From: Epiperipatus broadwayi
Taxonomy: Eukaryota; Onychophora; Udeonychophora; Euonychophora; Peripatidae
Reading direction: 5' to 3'
Assembly: GCA_028023455.1 (NCBI GenBank)
Contig: JAQFVV010000073.1
Coordinates: 246,001-310,000, forward strand
Length of the DNA stretch: 64,000 nt
In this document: in pieces, positions 14,752 through 26,341 of the stretch
Position numbering within the stretch: position 1 is the first letter of the stretch
Layout: the number at the start of each line of letters is the position of its first letter
Position numbers and translations under genes: made by a program
Notes under the pieces: generated by a model
Seen by the model: only the letters and a program-made list of their open reading frames with translations
Databases searched by the model: none
Told to the model about the DNA's origin: nothing

Positions 14752-14871
14752 ATAAATAATCACCAATATTCGTATTTCATGCTAAACCAGCAATCATTAG
14801 TTGGTCCAGATTATCATCTCCACATATATATGCAATAAGTGCTCAGATATATATTAAGATAGCCAATCATC
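14752..14871 (-). repeat. Dispersed repeat, inverted relative of 50648-50758
   Basis: Words such as AATAATCACCAATATT, TTTCATGCTAAACCAGC, CCAGATTAT and GTGCTCAG appear here in the reverse-complement order of the copy at 50.7 kb. This indicates an interspersed repeat family, probably a decayed transposon. Confidence 0.6.
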
Positions 14872-17811
14872 ATACTTTAAAGCCCAGGATTCAATTCACT
14901 CCACCCTCCAACTCTTCAACCATCCATCCAGTGAGTAAAAAAAAAGATAAAAGAAAAGAAAACTGGATTTGCTTTTGTTTAGTTTAGTACCGATTAAAAG
15001 AAACTAAATTAAAGTAGCAAAATAATCGAAGTTTTTCAGTAAAAAAAGCATATATTTAGTTAGCTTAACATTTATTTTTATATATTTCACAAACACTGGC
15101 AGATATGATTTAGTGATGAAATCAAATTGTTTCCCAAGGATATTTGATTTTAATCAGTGTAAATTTAGACCTCCAAATCACTGAAAGTTTATTTAAACTG
15201 TGAACTGGAAAATGACAGAAAAAAAATTGAATTGTACTTTTATAATATTCCAATCAAATTAATCCTTTATTATCAGTATATTCATTTCTATATATATATA
15301 TATCCCAAATGCAGATTTTTACGCACACCCACAATATATATATATACTCACTAATAAACTACTCCATATTATGGTTGTTAATACATCCATCGAATTCTAA
15401 TGCATTTAGAAATATTTTACATAGTTTGAGAATTTCCGAAGTAGTATAGATTTGTTTCAAATAATAAACATATAGAAAACCTAACTAATCATGTTTTTCC
15501 TTAATCAGTGTCTTTTTAATCTTATCTATAAAATAAAATAAAAAACTTTATGAAACTCCCAATAAACCGCAATTGACTATCTAAACGAGTAATCTTTCAT
15601 CATTTTTCTATAAAAGAATATTGGAAAGATCTTTGTCCTGACAGAATTATTAAATGGTGTTTTACATTTTACTAACTTGGCAGGACTAAACACTTTGAAA
15701 TAATGTTTTTACTTTCTATTCCAGTTTAATTTATTTTTTGACACAATTTTTACATGGTTTTTAAAATCTAGTCATTATAGATTAAATTTATCTAAAATAT
15801 AACAATGTTTTTCTGTATTAATTTTTTTTCATAATTTTACTGATTATTATTATCGTTGTATATATATATTCTTGTTTTTAAAAGCGGTTTATTTTATATG
15901 TTTAGCCGTATAAAGAAATAACTAAGCAAAAGTCGAATTTGTCTTCACACTTCTAATTATTGCTCTCATACTAGGTAGAGATGATTACTATTAGTCATAT
16001 TATTTTGTGGAACAGTAAATATAGCGTAGTAATGAATATATATATATATATATATGGAGCAGTATGAAATATGTGTGAATTTATTTGATTACTGTATCCA
16101 TAAGTTGATAATAATAATCATCATTTTGTATGAGTGGGCTATGATGGATGTGTAGACAACTTCAACTTCTGCTTGTACTTTTTTCTGCAGCACAACTATT
16201 TATTATTCCACAAATAATCCTTCTTATTAAGCCTATTTTATATACTCTGTTATCTTTTATAATTACTTACTGCTAGCTTTTTTTCATTGTATTTTTTATG
16301 TTGATTTAACACCTAGAAATAAATAAAATTAGAAATAAATTAGTTTCAGTAAGGACATATTTTTTAAATCTTCTTAAATAAAATCACTTATTAAATATAT
16401 AATATATTTCTGGAAGGTAGGTGGAATAGCTAGATATCAGAATCCTCCAAAAAACCAATCTAGTCAACCATTTCAATTTTAAAATTACAATATATTTTAA
16501 TTTTACATCATTAAAATGTAATAATAATTCATTGTTATTAGTAGCAATCACTTGCAAACAATTATAATAATAATACACTAGAAATTTAGCAATGCTTGTC
16601 CATGAAATACAAATACAACCACATGTAAAATATTCTGGTTGCATAATTCTATTCATATGATATTTTGTAATGCAATGTTTTAATTTCTGTAGCTAACTTG
16701 TTTTTAGAATGCCTTCACCAATGTGTTTAATTGTAGTTCTTAGTTATATTTTATCTTCAGCCATAAATCTCCAAGGAAATAATTAATATTGCATTTTTTA
16801 AAATGTATGTGAGATAATCTTTATAACATAAATGGGATTTATCATTCCCACAGATAATTACTCTTAAGTTAAACATAAATTACTCTTTTTTAAAAAGTCC
16901 TGTAGTATTCATTTGTTTTATATATCCATCCCAAATGAAGATATGACTTTACAAAAGTGTATTATATAGCATCTCATATAAGAAACTGACAAACATATCA
17001 ATTGGTCTTATCATTTGTTATCACATTTTACAATTTTCAGAGTATTCTTACATAAACTTTTTAAATTTTTTTATATTACATCAATAAGAGAAATCAAATT
17101 TCATTTCCATCAATAAATAACAATTATATATTATCAAACTTTAGTTCTAGTAGTAATATCACTGTGATGAAATATTTTTTAAATTTTTTAAATGTAGCAT
17201 CTTCTTGTATCTTAGCAACTATGCCATTCTTTCTACTTAAAGAGATATCAAACTATTTAGATCATCTCACATTCTCAAATTTATAATTATCAAATTTGAG
17301 TTCAAATTAATATTCAAAAAATCGAATGAATGTTTTTATATGTTTAAATATTAGGTCCCTTTTGTAGAGCTCTTTTGAATTGGTAAGAATAATATAATAC
17401 TCTACATACTACTTCCAGAAATCAAGAAGAGAAGTCATCATATAATATTCATTTTTATGAGGTTTAATAAAAATCTTTATCATTCATAGTTTTACTACAT
17501 TAAACTATTTAACATCAGCATTTGCAACAAAATATTATTATTTTTCTCTATATATTAATTGTACTTCTTAGAGGATTAATTATATTAATTATTATTATTG
17601 TATTCATTTTAGTAGAAAAATATATTTTTACTTATACATATTAAGATACATGTGGTAAATATCAAGATGTTAGAATATTCTAAGTTAAGAAGCTAGTTTA
17701 TCAAATTGCCATATATCATATTATGATTTGATCATAGTATTTTATTGTTACATTGGTAACCTAACCCTCATTTGAGCAAACAATTTTAAGACTTTTACAC
17801 ATATTTAACAT
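14872..17811. other. AT-rich non-coding DNA
   Basis: No supported gene. It contains short TA microsatellites at about 15290-15345 and 16035-16056. A 90-codon antisense open frame at 16384-16656 has no family signature. Confidence 0.5.
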
Positions 17812-18030
17812 TATATATATTGCTTATATCACTTCTTTTTTATACACTTCAATGCAAACAAATTTTCTTAAAAACTTCTTTATTTTCTTTACAGTTTTGA
17901 CTGTCCAGCAGTCTTCGTCAATACTTTAATTCTGCTGGACAGTCAAAACTGTAAGGAAAATAAAGAAGTTAAAAAAAATTGTTTGCATTGAAGTGTATAG
18001 GAAAGAAGTGTTATAAGCAATATATATATA
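17812..18030. mobile_element. MITE-like foldback element
   Basis: Two arms of about 95 bases (17812-17911 and 17932-18030) are near-perfect reverse complements around a loop of about 20 bases. The inner ends read GACTGTCCAGCAG / CTGCTGGACAGTC and the outer ends run into TA repeats. The whole unit would fold into one hairpin and has no coding capacity. It directly precedes the 414-bp array. Confidence 0.8.
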
Positions 18031-18194
18031 TATATGATCAACAGATGAACAAAAACAAGTTTTAATCATGTTAAAACCTGCTGACGCTTGTATTTATGAT
18101 CAACAGATGGCGTTTTTACCAAAAACACGATCAAGCGTTTGTTTACATAAATGATCAAAGAGTCAGAATTAACTATCTCTTTTGTTTTAGCCCA

Positions 18195-18241
18195 CTTTCA
18201 GATCAGCTGATTTCAAGCTATTTTGCTGTCATCAGTGAAAG
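18195..18241 (-). ncRNA. Hammerhead ribozyme motif, inverted copy, intact core
   Basis: Read on the minus strand: stem I CUUUCA pairs with UGAAAG. Then come core CUGAUGA, stem II AGC/GCU with an AAAAUA loop, core GAAA, and stem III AUC/GAU closed by AGCU. Cleavage would follow the C of AUC. It is identical to the plus-strand copies at 18332 and 18746 but points outward. A C-U mismatch next to the core in stem II is unusual and may weaken activity. Confidence 0.7.
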
Positions 18242-18331
18242 ACAGAGCCAAGAAACTATGCTTGCAAACTGATAGAAACTCTGTGCATAAACACTTGGAG
18301 TCAGTTTTTAGATCTAGTTTCTTGGCTCTGT

Positions 18332-18378
18332 CTTTCACTGATGACAGCAAAATAGCTTGAAATCAGCTGATCTGAAAG
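18332..18378 (+). ncRNA. Hammerhead ribozyme motif, unit 1, intact core
   Basis: All core nucleotides are present in the right order: CUGAUGA, then 14 bases able to form stem II, then GAAA. Stem III has three pairs with an AGCU loop, followed by H17 = C at position 18372. Stem I is six perfect Watson-Crick pairs (CUUUCA/UGAAAG). Open stem I with a very short stem III matches type I hammerheads of animal repeats, which often act as dimers. Self-cleavage of a tandem transcript would release 414-nt monomers beginning UGAAAG. Loop-loop contacts between stems I and II were not identified. Confidence 0.75.
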
Positions 18379-18745
18379 TGGGCTAAAATGAAAGAGATAG
18401 TTAATTCTGACTCTTTGATCGTTTATGTAAACAAACGCTTGATCGTGTTTTTGGTAAAATCGCCATCTGTTGATCATAAATACAAGCGTCAGCAGGTTTT
18501 AACGTGATTAAAACTTGTTTTTGTTTTTTATAAATCTACCTTTAAAGATTTCCGCAATGATATAGATTGCAGAGGCTTTGACTATGTGGAGAAGCTGAAC
18601 TGAGATCAGACCCATGTAGCTATCTAGCTTGTTTGGCTGAATTTGAAGACTTTATCGGTCTGAAAAATTTCATGCTTGCAAACTGATAGAAACTCTGTGC
18701 ATAAACACTTGGAGTCAGTTTTTAGATCTAGTTTCTTGGCTCTGT

Positions 18746-18792
18746 CTTTCACTGATGACAGCAAAATAGCTTGAAATCAGCTGATCTGAAAG
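18746..18792 (+). ncRNA. Hammerhead ribozyme motif, unit 2, intact core
   Basis: Sequence identical over 47 nt to the motif in unit 1, exactly 414 bases downstream. Units 1 and 2 are therefore the pair from which a full monomer could be cut. Predicted cleavage is after position 18786. Confidence 0.75.
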
Positions 18793-19159
18793 TGGGCTAA
18801 AACGAAAGAGATAGTTAATTCTGACTCTTTGATTGTTTATGTAAACAAACGCTTGATCGTGTTTTTGGTAAAAACGCCATCTGTTGATCATAAATACAAG
18901 CGTCAGCAGGTTTTAACATGATTAAAACTTGTTTTTGTTTTTCATAAATCTACCTTTAAAGGTTTCCACAATGATATAGATTGCAGAGGCTTTGACTATG
19001 TGGAGAAGCTGAACTGAGATCAGACCCATGTAGCTATCTAGCTTGTTTGGCTGAATTTGAAGACTTTATCGGTCTGAAAAATTTCATGCTTGCAAACTGA
19101 TAGAAACTCTGTGCATAAACACTTGGAGTCAGTTTTTAGATCTAGTTTCTTGGCTCTGT

Positions 19160-19206
19160 CTTTCACTAATGACAGCAAAATAGCTTGAAATCAGCTGATC
19201 TGAAAG
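19160..19206 (+). ncRNA. Hammerhead motif, unit 3, core broken
   Basis: Stems I, II and III and GAAA are intact, but the first core box reads CUAAUGA. The conserved G5 is replaced by A, which is expected to abolish cleavage. Confidence 0.7.
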
Positions 19207-19573
19207 TGGGCTAAAACGAAAGAGATAGTTAATTCTGACTCTTTGATCGTTTATGTAAACAAACGCTTGATCGTGTTTTTGGTAAAAACGCCATCTGTTG
19301 ATCATAAATACAAGCGTCAGCAGGTTTTAACATGATTAAAACTTGTTTTTGTTTTTCATAAATCTACCTTTAAAGATTTCCACAATGATATAGATTGCAG
19401 AGGCTTTGACTATGTGGAGAAGCTGAACTGAGATCAGACCCATGTAGCTATCTAGCTTGTGTGGCTGAATTTGAAGACTTTATCGGTCTGAAAAATTTCA
19501 TGCTTGCAAACTGATAGAAACTCTGTGCATAAACACTTGGAGTCAGTTTTTAGATCTAGTTTCTTGGCTCTGT

Positions 19574-19620
19574 CTTTCACTGATAACAGCAAAATAGCTT
19601 AAAATCAGCTGATCTGAAAG
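19574..19620 (+). ncRNA. Hammerhead motif, unit 4, core broken twice
   Basis: The first box reads CUGAUAA (G8 to A) and the second AAAA (G12 to A). Both lost guanosines are catalytic in hammerheads, so this copy should be inert. Stems I and III remain perfect. Confidence 0.7.
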
Positions 19621-19773
19621 TGGGCTAAAACGAAAGAGATAGTTAATTCTGACTCTTTGATCATTTATGTAAACAAACGCTTGATCGTGTTTTTGGTAAA
19701 AACGCCATCTGTTGATCATAAATACAAGCGTCAGCAGGTTTTAACGTGATTAAAACTTGGTTTTTGTTTTTCA

Positions 19774-21232
19774 TATATATATATATGAAGATATGCAAAG
19801 AAAGTGAAAGAGAAGAATAAGAGAATATTTAACATTATTAACTAAGTGTCTATAATTGCCTCTCATTCATAATGGATGTTTAATATTAATACTGTGTTTG
19901 AAATCCATTGCAGAAGTTGATTATATGAAAATTGATTTATATTTCCCTTAATCTATTTATATAATAATTTTGACACTAATCAGATATGGTGTTAGATGTT
20001 TAGATCTCTACCATACTTGATGAGACTAGAATTTAACCAAAGCAAAAGTAATATGAAAAATCAGTTTTTATTGTGAAATGGATAATGATTGTGATGACAT
20101 CACACAGCGATCATACATTGATGTGAAAGTAAACTCTTGGAAAATAAATGGATTCATATTTATTCTGTGTTTTTTTAAATGTGATCAAACAAATATGTAT
20201 TTATGATAAATATACTAAATTCTGCTTTATGAAAAATTTGTTTTAAAATTATGGCAATATTTGAAAGAATTTTAATACTGTCAATTTTGACATATAATGA
20301 TGTAACACAAACATATATTTTCTTTATTTATATTATGGTCAAGTTTCATAACTTCTGTTTCTAAAAGCAAAAGATAAATATATAAATTGGAAGTATACAT
20401 GGGTATTTCATTTTCTGTTAAATAATTAACTAATTAGTATATAAAAATAAATAAAAATATTTCATAAACAAGTACAAAAATTTAATTCATTTATTCCAAA
20501 AACCAGAAGAAAGTGAATGCTTTCTAAGTATTTTTTTTTGTTGTAAGCACCTTAGATTTTAGCTGATTGTCCATAAGATACTGCCATCTTCAGATTTTTT
20601 TCAATAACAGAATCAGAATAATAAAATAGCAATCTAAAGCAACAGAACTATTGCACTTTTCTGAAAGAAATATTTAATGATTCTTAATAAATATAAAAGT
20701 TATCAAGTTAAGTCAAGAGCAAAAAACTAAGACTGTATTTAGGTAAGCAATAATATATTTAATTATTAATAGTATTGTATTAATTAGAAAAGTTTTTTTA
20801 ATATATGAAATATTCACTATCAAATATTTTTTTTCTCTTTTCTGGGTAATTGTAATATACTTTTTGTGTGTAAATGTCCAAAACATTTACGTGAATATTA
20901 TAATATATACAATAACACACATAATTGATTGAATTAAATGTCAGAATTAAACAGGATTTTTAAATATCATTTTGCAAATATATATCTGTATATATCAAAA
21001 ATAATAAACATTCCTGTTTTGTTATTCAAGATTATTAAAAAAGTTAAAACATTTTAAAAAGAATATAAAGCAATATATATTTAAATGCTTTTTTTTTTAC
21101 TTGAGCGTACATAAGAAAATTTCTTAAAATTCTAGACATTAAATTTATAAGTTGTTGATTCAGTTTTTGTTTTAACTTAATTCTTTGCTTGGTTAGTTCT
21201 TCATATAAAGATGTCAATAAATTGATTTTTAA

Positions 21233-21317
<85 letters not shown>

Positions 21318-22869
21318 CACAAAATGAGAAAAGCAAAGAAATAATTTTAAATGTGATGATAATGATCATGAATCTTATAACTTAGCACTAAAGGATAAAT
21401 TAAATATAATTATTTTAAAAATATTTTTTATTTGTTTTTCTATATTTAATTCAAAATAAAATGTAAGTGCCACACTTCTTAAATAGAACGTTATTTGGGG
21501 GAATTTTAATACTGTCACATATCATCAGTTTAAATTATTCCCATTATTTTTGCATGCCCCTGTGAATTGTATGATTTTTCTGGATTTGGGGATATAAATA
21601 TGATTTATTTACAAACAATGTAATTTGAAATTGTTGCAGATACATTTGCAACTGCTACTAGATAAACAGAATAAACATATAAAATATCAAAAATAAGTAG
21701 GTATAATTATGAAAGTGTAAGGTCTAATAGATATCCATAATGATAAGATTTTAGCAACTGGCTTAAATTTGTAATGTTTAAACCATGATTTTCTTCACAT
21801 ATACTTTTTAGTAGACCAGCCATGGTAATGTTTGCCTCTTTGGATATTTATGATAGATAGTAAATACAATATGTCTTGATAGATTATTTAAAACAGTCCA
21901 CCTTTTTTACATCATTGTTTTCTTCTTTAAAGCAGGCAATATTGCATTTTATGCAATTTTACTTTTTTTCTCTGGATCTGATTACATAATTTTAACTATT
22001 TTTCCAATGTGATTTTTGTTTTCTAGCCACACATAGTGCATAGTGTTCACTAGATAATGCCATCATACTTATGGAGGTGAATAAAGTATTGAAAAATACT
22101 TTAAAATATTCAGAAATGTACAGTTATTCATATTAGTGTGACACTGTTTTAACTAATGGTTTCTCCAATCTTCATAGAGTTCCTCTGCAGTACTTTTTGA
22201 GTAAAAGCTTAAAGTACACTAAAATAGACTGCTATTCTTTTTTTTATGATCAACATTTTTTTTTATTTTTGACATTTATTATATAATCAATGATGTTTTC
22301 CCAAAAAAATATTTTTATCATGTTTATCCAAAAACATCTCTATTAGGATAAATAACAAGAATATGCCTTGGTCAATGCTCTGTACTATTTAGGTTAATTT
22401 TGTGTAGATAACCATAATAACAGTATTAGTAATGATTAGAATATATGCAGTCATGAGTAATATTTTTTTATAGTACAGGTCATTTATTATCTGTAAATTT
22501 ATAAATTAGTAATTTGTTCAAATCAAGTTAAACATTATAACCCGATTTATTGTAACTCATACTCAATGGCTAGAATTAGTATAATTTATTGTATTTATTT
22601 TTAAGTCAATTTCTTTTCTCTTGACACGTATATAGCATGCTATTATGCATACTATTACACTTATTATATATATCATATTTATATTAATTTTCATGATGAA
22701 GCTATATCATCTCTTCATATGATGCCATTATATATACTATTATGATTGCCTTTCCTAATGAATGCAGGCACTTCAATTGTTAAGACCTTTCTTTATATGT
22801 ATATATTGCATACTATTACAATTGGCACTACCAACTGGGACAATCATGTTTTCTATTACATTTTTTCCC
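19774..22869. other. AT-rich non-coding DNA
   Basis: No supported gene. A large palindromic (TA)n tract at 21236-21315 is annotated separately. Short antisense frames (for example 21044-21235) are lysine- and leucine-rich products of composition. Confidence 0.5.
21236..21315. repeat. Palindromic (TA)n tract
   Basis: Two TA runs are separated by GTTATATAAA and flanked by AACACTATA and ATATAACAC, so the tract is nearly self-complementary and cruciform-prone. Confidence 0.85.
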
Positions 22870-22974
22870 TCATATGTCATAGCATCGGCCAGGACGTGAA
22901 CCCACAACCGTCTTCAACCAACTACTTGCTTGCAAGGCTGCTGCGAATATCTCTCGGCTAACAATGCTTGACTT
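22870..22974 (-). repeat. tRNA-derived SINE
   Basis: On the minus strand it reads GCATTGTTAGCCGAGAG (A-box-like, with the GCCGAG of leucine/serine tRNAs), then CCTTGCAAGCAAGTAGTTGG, a B box GGTTCACGTCC, and GATGCTATGACATATG. The same arrangement is found on the plus strand at 24280. An open frame at 22746-22961 crosses it by chance. Confidence 0.65.
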
Positions 22975-23080
22975 TTATTACATTTTTATTATGTTTAATG
23001 CAAGTGTATCTTTTCATATGTAGTTAAGACACACTATTGTATTATATTAATTTTATCCATTCATATGTAACATTCTATGT

Positions 23081-23162
<82 letters not shown>
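23081..23162. repeat. Compound (TC)n(TA)n microsatellite
   Basis: A CT run of about 25 bases passes directly into a TA run of about 50 bases. Confidence 0.95.
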
Positions 23163-23163
<1 letters not shown>

Positions 23164-24266
23164 GATAATTTTTGAGGTTAAACAAGTTTAATGATGATAT
23201 CTGTTTACATAGGTATTATCTCCTAATTTATATTCTTTATTGTAATAACAATCCATGGAAATATTTAATTCAATATATACTGTTCCAATTTTTTGTAGAC
23301 AGTGACAAAAACCTTTTGAGTTTTAAAAATTGTTATTTATCATACAGTTTTTTCATAAGAAAAATGTAGGACTCTTTTTGTATCATCTTTTTCTTCCAAT
23401 AGTAGCATAAAGTTGAAATAAGGTTTTCTCTTAATGCTTTATTTAAGTAATTTGCCAGAATAGTTGCAGAGTTTAAACATTTTCTAGCTAATAATTATTG
23501 CTGAGTTATGGGTAAACCTATCATTAAACTGAAAGATTGTAGCCACATACTGCAGGAATAATGACTCTTTTTGTCTAAATGTGAGCTAGCATGCAGAAAA
23601 TTCAGAAAAAAATGCTTGTTCAGTTATCTATTGAGATATTTCACTATTTTTTAATAAGAAATTACTGTATACTTTATTTTGATACTTTAATTTTAGCAAA
23701 GTCTCAACATATCAGAATAATCAATAATACACTAACTTGAAAGAATTAAATCCTATCTTAATATGTGGCCTCTTTGTTATCAGATTTTCATATGTTTTGC
23801 AAGATTACTTAGATAAAATTGTTTGAATGACTAAAGCCTATATTTTTGTGAGGTTTATTAAGATTCACAATTAATTTTGCGTAGTATATATTTTATTTCT
23901 AAAAATAGAAGGATATAAGTATTAGTGTAACATTAATTAAGAACATTACATCATTCTTGTACACATGACTTTTCAAATTGATTGTTAATTTATCTTAATT
24001 TACTGTTTATTATAATGTATTGCAATACTTTTGTTCTTCCTTTTCTCATGTATTGTTTTCTACTTTTATATGTCATATCAGTTACAACTTTCTTTAAGAT
24101 TTTAATAATACTTTTTATATCAAAACTTTATAATTATTATTAATAATAGTTTAAATATGGAAAAGGTTAAAAGAATAAAGTTGAAGAAAATGACAATAGA
24201 GGGAGGTGTTAAATAAGTATAAAATTTTGAACATTTTGTCAGCTGGATTTGGGAAATAGGATTGTA
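23163..24266. other. AT-rich non-coding DNA
   Basis: Nothing recognisable beyond a short open frame at 23172-23369 with no signature. Confidence 0.5.
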
Positions 24267-24405
24267 AAGAAGTAAATAAATGGTCAAGTGTTGTTAACCG
24301 AGAGTTGATTGCAACCACCTTGCAAGCAAGTAGTTGGTTGTAGATGGTTGTGGGTTTGCATCCCAGCAGATGCTATGACATATGGAAAAAAAAAGAAGTA
24401 AATAA
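24267..24405 (+). mobile_element. SINE with target-site duplication
   Basis: The body (24280-24392) has TTGTTAACCGAGAG as A box, CTTGCAAGCAAGTAGTTGG in the middle, and GGTTTGCATCC as a degraded B box. It then has GATGCTATGACATATGG and an A tail. It is flanked by the 13-base direct repeat AAGAAGTAAATAA at 24267-24279 and 24393-24405, the signature of LINE-mediated insertion. It is the best-preserved member of the family also seen at 22870 and 472. Confidence 0.8.
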
Positions 24406-25050
24406 TTTTTGTAATGTAAAAAAAGAAATTTGTAATGTGAAAAAAGTTAATAGCTAATTATAAAATATTTAATAAGAATAAAAAAAGGTTAGAAGTGGGT
24501 TAAAAATATAAGTAAAAAGACAATAATATATATTAAATAATAGAATAAAAAGTTAAAGTTCTTTACAATTAAAATTATAATAAATAATTTTTAAAAGTAA
24601 CATAAAGTAATATAAAATAAATGTGGATAGAATTAATTAAGAGAAAAGTAATAAAAAGGGAAATGATAATTTATAATGATTAGGTTAAAATGTATATTTT
24701 ATTTATGTATATAAATCTGTGTTTAAAATGTATTAATTGTATAATTATATATTTGAATATTATAGCATCGATGATGACCACAGGATAATTGAAACTGTTA
24801 GATTAAAGTGTTGATATAAAAAATAGTATTTCTAAAGTTTTCAAGAAAGTTGTAAATGGCATAATATATTGCAATGTTGTAAATATTATTTAAAAATTGT
24901 AATATTTTAAAAGATAATTTGTTATATTTGCCAGAAAACAAATGTCAAAAAAAATCATTCATTTTAGAAATCCAATCTACTTTTAACTACATTGAATGAT
25001 GTAAATATTTTTTGTTTTTCTTAAGATCTTATTTTTAAATATTTGAAAAG
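24406..25050. other. AT-rich non-coding DNA
   Basis: Nothing supported. Confidence 0.5.
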
Positions 25051-25320
25051 TTGAAATATGTTTTTTTTTTTTCAATTATAAACATATTACTGTCGAATGA
25101 AGTTCCACTTAGAAGTTGCATTTACAAGGAGTCTCAAGCTAATAAATCTACAAGAATTTCCCTACACTCCTATCTTTATAAGAAGGCAAAACAAAAACAG
25201 CAATATAAGTCAATTTTCCTGAAGCATAAGCTTGGTACAGGACATATGTTTCCCCCTTCTATTCTGAAGACCATATGCACAGAGAGAGATGATCATATGA
25301 AAAAACTCAAGGAGGCATGA
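25051..25320 (+). pseudogene. Unrecognised open frame, possible exon or gene fragment
   Basis: An 89-codon frame whose 3' two thirds are clearly less A+T-rich than the surroundings and lysine-rich (a KKAKQKQQYKS stretch, then LKHKLGTGHMFPPSILK). It follows a T-rich tract that could act as a splice acceptor. Downstream of the stop, the same frame reads on without another stop to about 25420. I do not recognise a family. It could be a retrotransposed gene remnant or a chance frame. Confidence 0.2.
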
Positions 25321-25581
25321 GTTATTGCAAGAGACCTGAATTTGATTAACAAGGGGGATTCTTGCATCACTTTGTCAAAAAATGGAACATCTGATTTTCA
25401 TAATTTACATTTCTCATTGCAATAATTTGCATATTTTATAAACTATATGCTCCCAGCATTGTTAGTTAATTAATTTTCACCGTAATTCTGGTGATGTCAC
25501 AAAAGTTAACTCAGCCCTATTAAGTTAGAATATATATATAAATGTTGAAATGAAGATTTTCATGGGTTGCATATATAAAAG

Positions 25582-25736
25582 AAATATTTTGTGGGTTCAT
25601 CCATGTTAATTTTTTTTAAAATTTTAATATATCAATGTTTTGACTTGGTCACCCAAGAATGACTTGGGTGACCAAGTTGAAACATCAGTATATCAATATT
25701 TAAAATTTTTTTAACATGGATGAACCTGAAAAATTT
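25582..25736. mobile_element. MITE-like hairpin element
   Basis: Arms 25582-25657 and 25663-25736 are imperfect reverse complements around a five-base loop. Shared words are GGTTCATCCATGTTAA / TTAACATGGATGAACC and GACTTGGTCACCCAAG / CTTGGGTGACCAAGTT. No coding capacity. Confidence 0.8.
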
Positions 25737-26288
25737 GTACCAATATCTTATCCGTACATATAATAATTATTATCTAAAATTATTGAAATAAAATTCTCAT
25801 AAATAATGTGAAATTTTAAAATTAATAATGAATAATAAAATCAATAATCTGTCAGTAAATAAGTGAATTAAAAACAAAGAAAAACATTTTGTTTAAGATA
25901 AATAAATTTATAAAAGTCTAAAGAGTTTTTATTATTATTAGTGTAAAACAAAATCCAGTTTGTTATGAGAAATAGTTTATAAAGATTTAAAGAGTTATGC
26001 ATATAAGTTAAAAGTTTAATAAAAGAAGTTTAAAGAGTTTTTTTAAAAAAAATGGTTTGCTAAAAATCAATTAAATCATAGTTTTATGAATCAAGGAGTA
26101 ATTAGAAGGGGGTAGAAAAAATATATTAGACAAGCTAAAAGTAGTTGATTTTCAAAAATTAAAAATCTCCCTCTTTCTGTTTAAATTATTAAAGAAAGAA
26201 AAAAGAAAAGTAATTTTAAAAATTAAATAATGAAGTGATTTTAAATATATATGTGCACCAATACTAACTGTAAACATAAGTATTGCTA

Positions 26289-26320
<32 letters not shown>

Positions 26321-26341
26321 ATGTTTAATAATAAGGAATAA
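25737..26341. other. AT-rich non-coding DNA
   Basis: No supported gene. It contains a short TA/TG microsatellite at about 26290-26320. Confidence 0.5.

Larger units (their letters stand above)
18046..19773 (+). mobile_element. 414-bp tandem array with inverted leading copy (retrozyme- or satellite-like)
   Basis: Units start at 18258, 18672, 19086 and 19500, spaced by exactly 414 bases; the last stops after about 274. The leading 18046-18257 is the reverse complement of part of the unit, so its ends mirror 19557-19773 as inverted repeats of about 215 bp. Both outer borders are TA microsatellites. Units differ at few positions and have no open frame. Each carries a hammerhead-ribozyme motif, annotated separately. 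Small non-coding tandem elements with hammerheads are known in animals (retrozymes, newt satellite 2, schistosome and cave-cricket repeats). Placing this family among them is inference from architecture. A Helentron-type element with a tandem core is an alternative. Confidence 0.8.
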
